Both the position numbers and the translations under genes were made by a program. Positions 6,737 to 12,604 of a stretch of DNA of 12,604 nt are shown here, piece by piece. Each line of letters starts with the position of its first letter. Within the stretch, counting starts at the first letter, position 1. This DNA comes from an uncultured Eubacteriales bacterium. Its GTDB lineage: Bacteria > Bacillota > Clostridia > Eubacteriales > Anaerofustaceae. Under the pieces are notes generated by a model. That model had not been told where the DNA came from. It was given only the letters and a program-made list of their open reading frames with translations, and made no database searches. The stretch spans positions 1 to 12,604 of the forward strand of contig CADBPP010000041.1 in assembly GCA_902796565.1 (NCBI GenBank), given 5' to 3'.

Positions 6737-7506
6737 TATTCTTCCCACTGGCTGAACATTTTTCTCATCCAGCCGTACACGTCCAGACCGTATACATCGC
6801 TGAGCGTTTCACGGGTGAATACTTCTTCAATCCTTCCCTTTTTCACTATTTCACCCTTGTTCATCAGGACGGCATGGGTGCCGTTGGCCTTTGCCAGGGA
6901 CAGATCGTGGACGACAGCGACCACTGCGCGCCCGGGCTCCCTTATCCATGCGCTGATGAGCTCAAAGATCTGCTTCTGGTATACAAGGTCCAGGTGGTTG
7001 GTGGGTTCATCGAGGATCAGCAGTTTCGGATCCTGAGCGAATATCTGAGCCAGGAAGGTACGCTGCAGCTCTCCTCCGGAAAGCTGGAGCACGCTCTTGT
7101 CTGCAAAGGAGCTGACTCCCGTGATCTCCATGGCCCTTTCTATGTATTCCTCACCCTTCTCATCGGAAGCGGAGTTCAGAAATCCCCTTTTATGACTGTA
7201 CCGTCCCAGGGCGACCACCTCCCTCACGGTGAAAGGATACGACACGTAATGATACTGGGAAAGCACGCTCACGCTGAGGGCAAAATCCGTATGTCTGATG
7301 TGCCTTATGTCCCGCCCGTTAAGAAGTACCGTGCCGGTATAGTCCGTGAGCTTGCTGACGGCGTTGACTACAGTGCTCTTTCCTGCTCCGTTGGGTCCCG
7401 CCAGGATCAGCCACTCACCTTCGTTCACCGTGAAATCCACGTTTCTTACTATCGAAGTGTCCCCGTAACTCACAGCAAGGTCTTTCACCTCAAGGATCGC
7501 GCTCAT
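6736..7506 (-). CDS. ABC importer ATP-binding protein (FecE/BtuD type)
   Basis: A 256-residue nucleotide-binding subunit of a type II ABC importer of the iron-siderophore, heme and cobalamin family. It has Walker A GPNGAGKS (37-44), a Q-loop glutamine in VLSQ (84), signature LSGGE (142-146), Walker B LLILDEP (162-168) with TNHLDL after it, and the H-loop His200. It powers the permease encoded just upstream. The start is ATG at 7506 behind a strong AAGGAGG, overlapping the permease stop by four bases (ATGA). The C-terminal residues after about 225 (IEEVFTRETLSDVYGLDV) are the usual FecE-type tail. The substrate is not determined. Confidence 0.94.
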   Translation of the reverse strand: MSAILEVKDLAVSYGDTSIVRNVDFTVNEGEWLILAGPNGAGKSTVVNAVSKLTDYTGTVLLNGRDIRHIRHTDFALSVSVLSQYHYVSYPFTVREVVALGRYSHKRGFLNSASDEKGEEYIERAMEITGVSSFADKSVLQLSGGELQRTFLAQIFAQDPKLLILDEPTNHLDLVYQKQIFELISAWIREPGRAVVAVVHDLSLAKANGTHAVLMNKGEIVKKGRIEEVFTRETLSDVYGLDVYGWMRKMFSQWEE

Positions 7507-8549
7507 TGCTGCCTCCTTGAATTATAGAAGATATAAATAAATGTGATAGAGCCGATGAACGATGTGACCACCCCGATAGGAAGCTCTCTGGGATTGAGGA
7601 TGGTCCTCGCCACCAGGTCCGCCATCATCAGGAACGTGGCGCCGACGAAAAGACACGCAGGAAGCAGCTTCTTGTGGTTCGGGCCCACCACAAGGCGGGT
7701 CATATGCGGTATCACTAGACCCACGAAACCGATGGTGCCTCCGATGGACACGCATACACCGATCATTGCGGAAACAGCTATCAGGACCACCAGCTTCACC
7801 TTCTTGACATCCACGCCCACATGCAGAGCGTTCTGCTCGCCTATGGCAAAGGCGTTGAGCTCACTGCTGAGACTCAGAAGCACTCCCCCGAAAACGATCA
7901 GAGCAATGAGGAGGATGATGGCGTCGGAAAAGCGGGTGGATGCCAGCGATCCCATGGTCCAGAACATAATATTCTTTGCCCTGTCAGGAGCGAAGGTCAC
8001 GACCAGGGAAAGGATGCTGCTGACGAACATGGAAAAAATGACGCCGATAAGAATTATCGTATATGTGGCAAGGGAATTGTCCAGCCTGTATGCAAGGGAA
8101 AGGATCATAAAAAGAGAGATGCAGGCAAACAGCATGGACATCCCCATGGTGCCGAGCTGTTCAAATCCCGGAACGGTTATCCCGAAAGCGAGTGAAAGAA
8201 CAGCACCAAGCGCCGCTCCCGATGATACTCCCATGGTGGAACCGTCAGCCAGGGGGTTCTGCAGCAGTCCCTGCATGCATGCGCCGCACAGGGAAAGAGC
8301 CGCTCCTTCCAGAGCGACGCAGATGACCCTGGGCAGTCTCACCGACAGGATTATCGCTTTGAATGCGCTGGGCGGTATTTCCTTTCCCAGGATGCTGTCC
8401 AGTATTATCCTCACTGTATCCTTAATAGGAATATTTACGCTGCCGGCAACTATACATACCAGCAGCGCAATTACCGTTATAACAGCGAACAGGAGATAGT
8501 GGACAGGGCTGAAACCTTCTCTTTTTCTGATCCTTTTATCCCTTGTCAT
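7503..8549 (-). CDS. ABC importer permease, FecCD/BtuC family
   Basis: A 348-residue, very hydrophobic protein with about nine or ten membrane segments, the FecCD/BtuC layout. Family motifs are SVRLPRVICVALEGAALSL, then GLLQNPLADGSTMGVSSGA, GTIGFVGLVIPHMTRLVVG (the ATPase-coupling region) and ELPIGVVTSFIG near the end. It carries the substrate across the membrane from the lipoprotein encoded upstream, using the ATPase encoded downstream. The ATG at 8549 is 13 bases after the binding-protein stop. The sequence before it is AT-rich with no clear Shine-Dalgarno, so its translation probably depends on coupling to the upstream gene. A single permease gene implies a homodimer. Confidence 0.94.
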   Translation of the reverse strand: MTRDKRIRKREGFSPVHYLLFAVITVIALLVCIVAGSVNIPIKDTVRIILDSILGKEIPPSAFKAIILSVRLPRVICVALEGAALSLCGACMQGLLQNPLADGSTMGVSSGAALGAVLSLAFGITVPGFEQLGTMGMSMLFACISLFMILSLAYRLDNSLATYTIILIGVIFSMFVSSILSLVVTFAPDRAKNIMFWTMGSLASTRFSDAIILLIALIVFGGVLLSLSSELNAFAIGEQNALHVGVDVKKVKLVVLIAVSAMIGVCVSIGGTIGFVGLVIPHMTRLVVGPNHKKLLPACLFVGATFLMMADLVARTILNPRELPIGVVTSFIGSITFIYIFYNSRRQQ

Positions 8550-8562
8550 TTAATATGCTTTT

Positions 8563-9474
8563 TTATTTTGTGATGAACTCCAGCAGTGTCTTGGCGCCTT
8601 CAACGAGTCTGGGCGCGGGACGTGAAAGAAGATTGGTGTCGATGCACAGGATGGTGCCGTTCTTTACAGCGGTCACATTCTCCCATCCCTGTCTGGACAT
8701 GATCTCTTCTTCAGGCCTGGGACCTTCTCCGTAGTACATGGTGATGGTAACGATGTAATCGGGATTTCTCTCGATGACCTGCTCCTCGGATACCTGTACC
8801 CATCCGGAGGTGTCTTCAAAGATATTCTTCAGGCCCAGCAGTTCAGCGATCTCCTGCATGAAGGTATCTTTTCCTGCGGACCACAGTCCCCACTGAAGAG
8901 GAGATACCTCAAAGTAAACAGTCTTCCCTTCGAGTCCGGCATCCTTTGCCTGCTTAGCCACATCCTCAAATCCGGCCTTCATATCGGCGACCATCTTCTC
9001 GGCTTCTGCGTCCTTTCCCAGGACCTTTCCGATAAGAAGGATGCTCTCATAGGTGGTTTCGAAGGTATCGGCATTCGTCGAGAGGACGGGGATACCTGCG
9101 GCTGTAAGAGCGTCATACTGATCCTGGGTCTGTCCCATCGAATCCCAGATGACGAGGTCCGGCTCCATGGAAATGATATCCTCGATGTTGGTGTCTCCTG
9201 CGGAACCTGTCTCACGGATGGCGAGAGCTTCCTCAGGATAATCGCAGTATTTTCCTCTGGCGATGATCTTGTCGCCGGCGCCCAGGGCGAAGATTATCTC
9301 GCAGGGTGCTGCGGTAAGGACAACGATCTTTTCAGGTACTTTTTCAAGTGTAACTTCATTTCCCATCTGGTCTGTCACCGTGATGGGTCCTGCTTCCTTC
9401 CCGCCTGACTTTCCGCATGCACAGAAAGAGACAGCAAGAAGAACAGCAAGCATAACAGCCAACAGTTTTTTCAT
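8563..9474 (-). CDS. ABC importer solute-binding lipoprotein (FecB/BtuF family)
   Basis: Read from the ATG at 9474 this is a 303-residue secreted lipoprotein. The signal peptide is MKKLLAVMLAVLLAV followed by SFCAC, with Cys19 or, more likely after the A, Cys21... the last Cys of SFCACG as the lipidated residue. The mature part begins after a Gly/Ser/Lys linker and has the periplasmic-binding-protein-like fold of cluster A-II: ITVTDQMGNEVTLEKVPEKIVVL, then EDIISMEPDLVIWDS and the long-helix hinge before GKTVYFEVS. It captures the substrate for the FecCD/FecE importer. The TTG at 9489 would add five residues, but GAAGGAG lies seven bases before the ATG and that TTG is part of the region just ahead of it. 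Iron-siderophore, heme, cobalamin or another metal complex are all possible substrates. Confidence 0.92.
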   Translation of the reverse strand: MKKLLAVMLAVLLAVSFCACGKSGGKEAGPITVTDQMGNEVTLEKVPEKIVVLTAAPCEIIFALGAGDKIIARGKYCDYPEEALAIRETGSAGDTNIEDIISMEPDLVIWDSMGQTQDQYDALTAAGIPVLSTNADTFETTYESILLIGKVLGKDAEAEKMVADMKAGFEDVAKQAKDAGLEGKTVYFEVSPLQWGLWSAGKDTFMQEIAELLGLKNIFEDTSGWVQVSEEQVIERNPDYIVTITMYYGEGPRPEEEIMSRQGWENVTAVKNGTILCIDTNLLSRPAPRLVEGAKTLLEFITK

Positions 9475-9621
9475 TTTTTTCTCCTTCAATTACTTATTTG
9501 AGATGATTTCCTTCCCTGAAGCACCGGGGCTTTCAATTAAAAAGACTGCTCCTGAGGGGGAGCAACCTGTTTTCCTATGAATTCCCATGCTGTAACGCAA
9601 TCAGGAAAAGGTCCTCTTTTC
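9475..9621 (-). promoter_or_regulatory. Importer operon 5' leader with riboswitch- or attenuator-like layout
   Basis: Between the promoter and the binding-protein gene lie about 146 transcribed bases that can fold in two exclusive ways. TTTTCCT (9609-9603) pairs with AGGAAAA (9576-9570) to enclose a 26-base domain and leave the terminator hairpin free. Alternatively TCCTGA (9606-9601) pairs with TCAGGA (9555-9550), which uses one arm of the terminator. This is the usual arrangement of an aptamer or leader plus antiterminator. I do not recognise a known class: no cobalamin box (GCCACTG) is present. The fold is inferred by eye only. Confidence 0.45.
9539..9564 (-). terminator. Intrinsic terminator inside the importer leader (attenuator)
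   Basis: On the minus strand, TGCTCC (9564-9559) and GGAGCA (9552-9547) form a 6-bp stem with a 6-base loop, followed by GTC and five T residues. No minus-strand gene ends upstream of it, because dnaA is divergent. Placed 57 bases after the predicted transcription start and 65 bases before the binding-protein gene, it makes sense only as a regulated stop. Confidence 0.7.
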
Positions 9622-9627
9622 TGTTTC

Positions 9628-9656
9628 ATCTTACTATATTTCATATGTTTTGTCAA
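9628..9656 (-). promoter_or_regulatory. Sigma-A-type promoter for the ABC importer operon
   Basis: On the minus strand, a perfect TTGACA (9656-9651) and TAAGAT (9633-9628, four of six matches) are separated by 17 bases. Transcription would start near 9621 and run into the importer leader. Confidence 0.7.
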
Positions 9657-9739
9657 TTACAGCCTTTTTCTCCCGCTGTTCTTTATCTCCTTTTTTTGTT
9701 TTTCAGCGGTTGAAAAATCAGGCATTATCTGTTATGATG

Positions 9740-9895
9740 TTATCAACAATCATCTCAGCAGTTATAAACAGTTGATATGTTCATTCGGATGATAAATTGT
9801 CGTTAACTTAAGGACAATTTGTCAATTTTTTTCACCCGTTTGGATAAAAACAGCTAATTTATGCCGTTTTATATGTTCAAATCATCTGTTGATAT
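9740..9895. other. Upstream half of probable oriC: DnaA-box-like 9-mers
   Basis: The 456 bases between the importer ATG and dnaA hold no supported gene. After the importer leader and promoter come a pyrimidine-rich stretch (about 9661-9704) and DnaA-box-like sites: TTATCAACA (9740-9748, plus), TTATAAACA (9762-9770, plus), TTATCCAAA (9847-9839, minus) and ATATCAACA (9895-9887, minus). The bacterial consensus is TTATCCACA, so each is one or two bases off. The first two are 22 bp apart. Position beside dnaA and the change of gene direction here support an origin. Confidence 0.65.
9794..9820. repeat. 8-bp inverted repeat AAATTGTC / GACAATTT upstream of dnaA
   Basis: The arms AAATTGTC (9794-9801) and GACAATTT (9813-9820) are exact reverse complements around an 11-base centre that itself contains GTTAAC and CTTAAG. 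A further TTGTCAA overlaps its right edge, followed by seven T residues. It could be a protein-binding operator at the dnaA control region or a weak plus-strand hairpin terminator; I cannot choose. Confidence 0.5.
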
Positions 9896-9903
9896 CATAT
9901 TAT
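9876..9903 (+). promoter_or_regulatory. Candidate dnaA promoter
   Basis: TTCAAA (9876-9881, four of six matches) and TATTAT (9898-9903, five of six) are 16 bases apart, just before the dnaA ribosome binding site AAGGGAG (9914-9920). The DnaA-box-like site at 9887-9895 falls between the two elements, as expected if DnaA controls its own gene. A second weaker pair, TTGTCA (9819-9824) with GATAAA (9843-9848), lies further upstream and also overlaps a box. Confidence 0.4.
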
Positions 9904-9930
9904 TCCATTTCGTAAGGGAGCCTGATTCTC

Positions 9931-11265
9931 ATGAACCGGATGTATGAGATATGGAGCAGCGCGGATAATTACCTCAAGGAAGAGCTCAGCCCGATGATAT
10001 ATGCGGAATATATCGCGGGCATCGTTCCCGTTATTTTGAACGGAGACACCCTTGTGCTCAAGGTCGACGCGGAACATAAGAGGTCCTGCATCCAGCAGAA
10101 ATATAAGATCCTGGTGGACAAGGCAGTCCGTTATGCAAACCAGGGAAAGAATCTTGATATAAAATATATAGTCGAAGATGCGGATATGACCGAACTGTAC
10201 ATGAACGAGATCGACCGTGCTGAGAACACGGGGATCGCTCATACCCGTTTTCTTCCGAAGTATACTTTCGATTCATTCGTTGTGGGATCCAACAACCGTC
10301 TCGCTCACGCAGCGGCTCTTGCGGTCGCCCAGTCTCCGGGAACAAAATACAATCCTCTTTTCATCTACGGAGGAGTCGGTCTCGGAAAGACCCATCTAAT
10401 GCATGCGATAGGGCAGCATGTCCTTAAGGAAAAGCCTTACGCAAACGTTGCATATGTCACCAGCGAACAGTTCACCAACGATTTTATAGACGCTATCAGA
10501 AATGAGACGAACATCCAGTTCCGCAAGAATTACCGCAACGTGGATGTGCTTCTCATCGACGATATCCAGTTTCTGTCAGGCAAGGAAGGGACCCAGGAGG
10601 AATTCTTCCATACCTTCAATGAGCTTTTCAACGCCCAGAAACAGATAGTCATCACCAGTGACAAGCCTCCGAAGGATATCCCAAATCTTGAGCAGAGACT
10701 AAAAACCAGGTTTGAGTGGGGCCTTACCTGCGACATAAGTCCTCCGAACTATGAGACCAGGGTTGCTATCCTAAAAAAGAAAGCCATAGACGAAGATATA
10801 GATGTATCGGACGAAGTGATCGATTACATAGCGGAATATCTCGGTACGAACATCAGAGAGCTGGAAGGCGCCCTTGATAAGGTAAAATTCATACAGGAAC
10901 TCGAAGGCAGGAAGATAGGGCTGGACACCATCAAATCCACTTTGAAGGATGTGATCGTAGTAAAGGAAAAGCACCTGTCTCCGGAACTCATCATCCAGGC
11001 CGTATCAAAGCATTACGGTGTAAGTTTTGCCGATATCCTTTCCGATAAAAGGACCCAGAATATAGCCCTCGCCAGACAGGTTGGGATGTTCCTCACAAAA
11101 GAATTCACTGATCTCTCCCTTGCGGGCATCGGAGATGTATTCGGAGGAAGGAACCATTCGACGGTCATTCACGCCACTAATAAGGTTAAGACAGACGCAG
11201 AGAACGATCCTAAGTTCAATAAGGAACTTAATTCACTCAGAAGCATCCTCAACGATATGGACTGA
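9931..11265 (+). CDS. dnaA: Chromosomal replication initiator protein DnaA
   Basis: A 444-residue AAA+ initiator that binds DnaA boxes and melts the origin. Domain I is about residues 1-83. Domain II is only a short linker (about 84-105). Domain III runs from FLPKYTFDSFVVGSNNRLA (107-125), with Walker A GGVGLGKT (147-154), Walker B LLIDDIQ (207-213) and NLEQRLKTRFEWGL with the Arg finger region (252-265). Domain IV is the DNA-binding helix-turn-helix, ending in the signature FGGRNHSTVIHA (404-415). The usual signature reads RDH; here it is RNH (N408). The start is ATG at 9931, with AAGGGAG ten bases upstream. It is followed by the dnaA-dnaN intergenic part of the origin and then dnaN, the standard bacterial order, but the usual rpmH and rnpA genes are not on its other side. 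Confidence 0.98.
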   Translation: MNRMYEIWSSADNYLKEELSPMIYAEYIAGIVPVILNGDTLVLKVDAEHKRSCIQQKYKILVDKAVRYANQGKNLDIKYIVEDADMTELYMNEIDRAENTGIAHTRFLPKYTFDSFVVGSNNRLAHAAALAVAQSPGTKYNPLFIYGGVGLGKTHLMHAIGQHVLKEKPYANVAYVTSEQFTNDFIDAIRNETNIQFRKNYRNVDVLLIDDIQFLSGKEGTQEEFFHTFNELFNAQKQIVITSDKPPKDIPNLEQRLKTRFEWGLTCDISPPNYETRVAILKKKAIDEDIDVSDEVIDYIAEYLGTNIRELEGALDKVKFIQELEGRKIGLDTIKSTLKDVIVVKEKHLSPELIIQAVSKHYGVSFADILSDKRTQNIALARQVGMFLTKEFTDLSLAGIGDVFGGRNHSTVIHATNKVKTDAENDPKFNKELNSLRSILNDMD

Positions 11266-11273
11266 TCGACATG

Positions 11274-11415
11274 TTATAAACACGATCATCACAGTTATCA
11301 ATACCGAATGATGATATCTATGTGGTAAAATTTAGCTTAAATAAGCAATATTTTATATTATAAACACGATCGACATCTCTACTTTTATTATTGACAATGT
11401 TATTATATTATATAT
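11274..11415. other. dnaA-dnaN intergenic half of probable oriC: boxes and AT-rich unwinding candidate
   Basis: The 232-base gap after dnaA has DnaA-box-like sites TTATAAACA (11274-11282), TTATCAATA (11295-11303) and TTATAAACA (11358-11366), all on the plus strand. The first and third lie in a 14-base direct repeat, TTATAAACACGATC. The first two are 21 bp apart, close to the 22 bp of the upstream pair. After the third box come a short GC-containing segment (CGATCGAC), then 11379-11393, which reads as five triplets CTA CTT TTA TTA TTG, and then almost pure AT DNA to 11415. This matches the order box, GC cluster, DnaA-trio, unwinding element described for Bacillus subtilis. Confidence 0.65.
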
Positions 11416-11418
11416 GAC
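11391..11418 (+). promoter_or_regulatory. Candidate dnaN promoter within the AT-rich region
   Basis: A perfect TTGACA (11391-11396) is followed after 16 bases by TATGAC (11413-11418, four of six matches). The -10 is weak, but the AT-rich spacer and the distance to the dnaN leader suit a promoter. It would overlap the unwinding element. Confidence 0.4.
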
Positions 11419-11427
11419 CGCCCAGGA

Positions 11428-11441
11428 GCCCCTTCAGGGGC
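11428..11441 (+). promoter_or_regulatory. Small GC-rich hairpin in the dnaN leader
   Basis: GCCCC-TTCA-GGGGC is a perfect 5-bp stem with a 4-base loop. No T-run follows, so it is not a terminator. It sits near the predicted 5' end of a dnaN transcript and could stabilise it. Confidence 0.45.
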
Positions 11442-11454
11442 AGGGACAGCATTG

Positions 11455-11497
11455 AAAGGAGGATCATATCCGGGCATCATATGGATATGGAACCTGT
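11455..11497 (+). promoter_or_regulatory. dnaN ribosome binding site set off from its start by a hairpin
   Basis: The strong Shine-Dalgarno AAAGGAGG (11455-11462) is 35 bases before the dnaN ATG, too far to work in a straight line. Between them CATATCC (11465-11471) and GGATATG (11483-11489) are exact reverse complements around an 11-base loop. If this stem forms, the distance from the Shine-Dalgarno to the ATG shrinks to about 10 bases. A seven-codon reading frame (ATG 11481 to TGA 11501) also overlaps the dnaN start by ATGA. Confidence 0.6.
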
Positions 11498-12604
11498 ATG
11501 AGATTTTCAGTTGAAAACAATGAACTCAACAAAGCCCTTAACATAGTGTCTAAGGCAGTGAGCGCAAAAAGTACTTCCTCTGCTCTGCAGTGTGTATACT
11601 TTGAAGCTGCAGATGGTATTCTGACACTTAAGGCAACCGATGGTGAACTGAGCATAATTACTTCAATTGAAGCAGATATCAGTGAGGAAGGAAAAACGAT
11701 CATAACTCTGAAGACTCTTTTTGATCTTATACGTACATTCCCTTCAGAAAGAGTATTCTTCGATATCGATCCCGTAAACTATAATGTCGGCATTTCCTGC
11801 GCTATGCTGGAGGTAAGCCTTCTGGCTATGGATCCTTCATCCTATCCTGTGTTTGAAAAGCTTTCCGTCGATTCCATGATCACCATGGAGAACGAAGTGT
11901 TCAGGGATATCATCAGAGAATGCGTTTTCTGCTGCGCTCCTTCCATAAGCGTGAATCCTGTGATCACCGGTATCAACATTGAGCTGGAAGATGACGGGAT
12001 CATATGCACAGCTCTTGACGGATATAAGATGTCGGTAAGAAAACAGCCTCTGAATGAGTCTCCCATCAGGGACAGCAATATAATTGTTCCCGGAAGGATC
12101 ATGAATGAGGTACTTAAGATCCTTTCACTTTATGAGGATGATATCAGCTTCGGCGTTCAGAACAACAGGTTCGTTATCAATATCAGAGAGACCCAGATCA
12201 TGAGCAATCTGATCGAAGGAACTTATATCAACTACAGAGGGCTTATACCGTCGACCATCAATACAGTTGTAAAAATAGGAAAGAACGAATTGATGTCTTC
12301 TATAGAAAGAGCCGGGCTTCTCGTTACCAGCGTGGAGAATTCCATGGTCAAGCTCGTGATAGAGGATGACAGGCTGAATATTTCAAGTTCATCTGCAATA
12401 GGCAAGATCAGTGAGAGTCTGAGCATTTCCAAGACAGGAGAGGATATAAAGATCGCTTTCAACGTCAGATACCTTGCCGAACTCATTAAGAACATAAAAG
12501 ATGACAGGATTATCCTTGAATTCAGGGATTCCAACTCACCATGTCTTATAAAACCAGTGGACAATGACAGATTCACTTTCCTGGTAATGCCTGTAAGATA
12601 TATA
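11498..12604 (+). CDS. dnaN: DNA polymerase III beta sliding clamp (3' end outside window)
   Basis: The frame runs from ATG at 11498 to the last base of the window without a stop: 369 residues are visible, about the full family length of 366-380. It encodes the ring-shaped processivity clamp that ties DNA polymerase III to DNA. Recognisable parts are the N-terminal MRFSVENNELNKALNIVSKAV, the domain 2 segment with PVITGINIELED and ALDGYKMSVRK, and the C-terminal FLVMPVRY, the strand ending that normally closes the protein (often PVR or PMR near the end). So the stop is probably within a few codons of the edge. The start is fixed by homology of the first residues, not by the ribosome binding site, which is unusually far away. 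It follows dnaA in the standard order. Confidence 0.97.
   Translation, partial: MRFSVENNELNKALNIVSKAVSAKSTSSALQCVYFEAADGILTLKATDGELSIITSIEADISEEGKTIITLKTLFDLIRTFPSERVFFDIDPVNYNVGISCAMLEVSLLAMDPSSYPVFEKLSVDSMITMENEVFRDIIRECVFCCAPSISVNPVITGINIELEDDGIICTALDGYKMSVRKQPLNESPIRDSNIIVPGRIMNEVLKILSLYEDDISFGVQNNRFVINIRETQIMSNLIEGTYINYRGLIPSTINTVVKIGKNELMSSIERAGLLVTSVENSMVKLVIEDDRLNISSSSAIGKISESLSISKTGEDIKIAFNVRYLAELIKNIKDDRIILEFRDSNSPCLIKPVDNDRFTFLVMPVRYI

Noticed and set aside
7543..8499. Long plus-strand open frame of 318 codons opposite the permease gene
   Set aside because: It is the antisense of a well-supported FecCD permease, has no family-like sequence and reflects codon bias in the real gene.
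9537..9644. Minus-strand 35-codon frame spanning the importer leader (and a second overlapping frame of 32 codons ending just before the binding-protein ribosome binding site), possible leader peptides
   Set aside because: Neither start has a Shine-Dalgarno, and the first lies upstream of the predicted transcription start. Two overlapping open frames in so short a stretch are likely chance.
9475..9660. Cobalamin riboswitch before the FecB/BtuF-like gene
   Set aside because: The context suggested it, but the conserved GCCACTG box and the other core elements are not seen on either strand.
11464..11703. Minus-strand open frame of 79 codons opposite the start of dnaN
   Set aside because: Antisense of dnaN with no recognisable features.
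1..12604. CRISPR array, insertion sequence, tRNA or rRNA genes
   Set aside because: No regularly spaced repeats, transposase motifs, or tRNA/rRNA-like sequence was seen.

Overview
The window looks like chromosomal DNA from a low-to-moderate GC, Gram-positive-type anaerobe, most likely a Clostridia-like member of the Bacillota. The reasons are: a dnaA-dnaN pair flanked by AT-rich DNA with DnaA-box-like repeats; strong AGGAGG-type ribosome binding sites; GTG and TTG starts; a lipoprotein solute-binding ABC system; a SpoIIAA/RsbV-RsbU type signalling operon; and a NusG domain II-like membrane protein. Genus or species cannot be fixed from the sequence alone. The window spans the probable replication origin. 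Everything from 227 to 9474 is on the minus strand and dnaA/dnaN are on the plus strand, so both arms point away from about 9.6-11.4 kb.

Left to right: the last 50 codons of an unidentified plus-strand gene (2-154) end at a perfect 30-base palindrome (188-217) that probably terminates transcription from both sides. Next comes a six-gene minus-strand operon, transcribed from a good sigma-A-type promoter (6123-6151) through a 120-base structured leader. In transcription order it encodes a single STAS antagonist (5678-6001), a membrane-anchored SpoIIE/RsbU-type PP2C phosphatase (3905-5617), a three-domain STAS + aminoglycoside/choline-kinase-like + GHKL ATPase fusion (2286-3851), a PHP phosphoesterase (1398-2279), a VanX-type D-Ala-D-Ala dipeptidase (760-1401) and a GNAT acetyltransferase (227-757). 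Starts and stops touch or overlap for the last four genes. No sigma factor gene is visible, so the output of this partner-switching module is unknown.

Upstream of that operon is a small gene for a NusG domain II-like membrane protein (6211-6597), set between two intrinsic terminators. It is preceded by an iron/cobalamin-family ABC importer operon (solute-binding lipoprotein, FecCD permease, FecE-type ATPase; 9474 down to 6736). The importer has its own promoter and a leader with an intrinsic terminator, plus two competing upstream pairings that resemble a riboswitch or attenuator.

From 9740 to about 11420 is the probable bipartite oriC: DnaA-box-like 9-mers upstream of dnaA, the dnaA gene (9931-11265), then a dnaA-dnaN intergenic region with more boxes and an AT-rich unwinding candidate. 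dnaN (11498 to the window edge) has its strong Shine-Dalgarno sequence 35 bases upstream of the start, with a hairpin between the two that would bring them together. The parts of most interest are the tripartite STAS-kinase-ATPase fusion and its operon, the importer leader, the dnaN initiation region and the origin layout.
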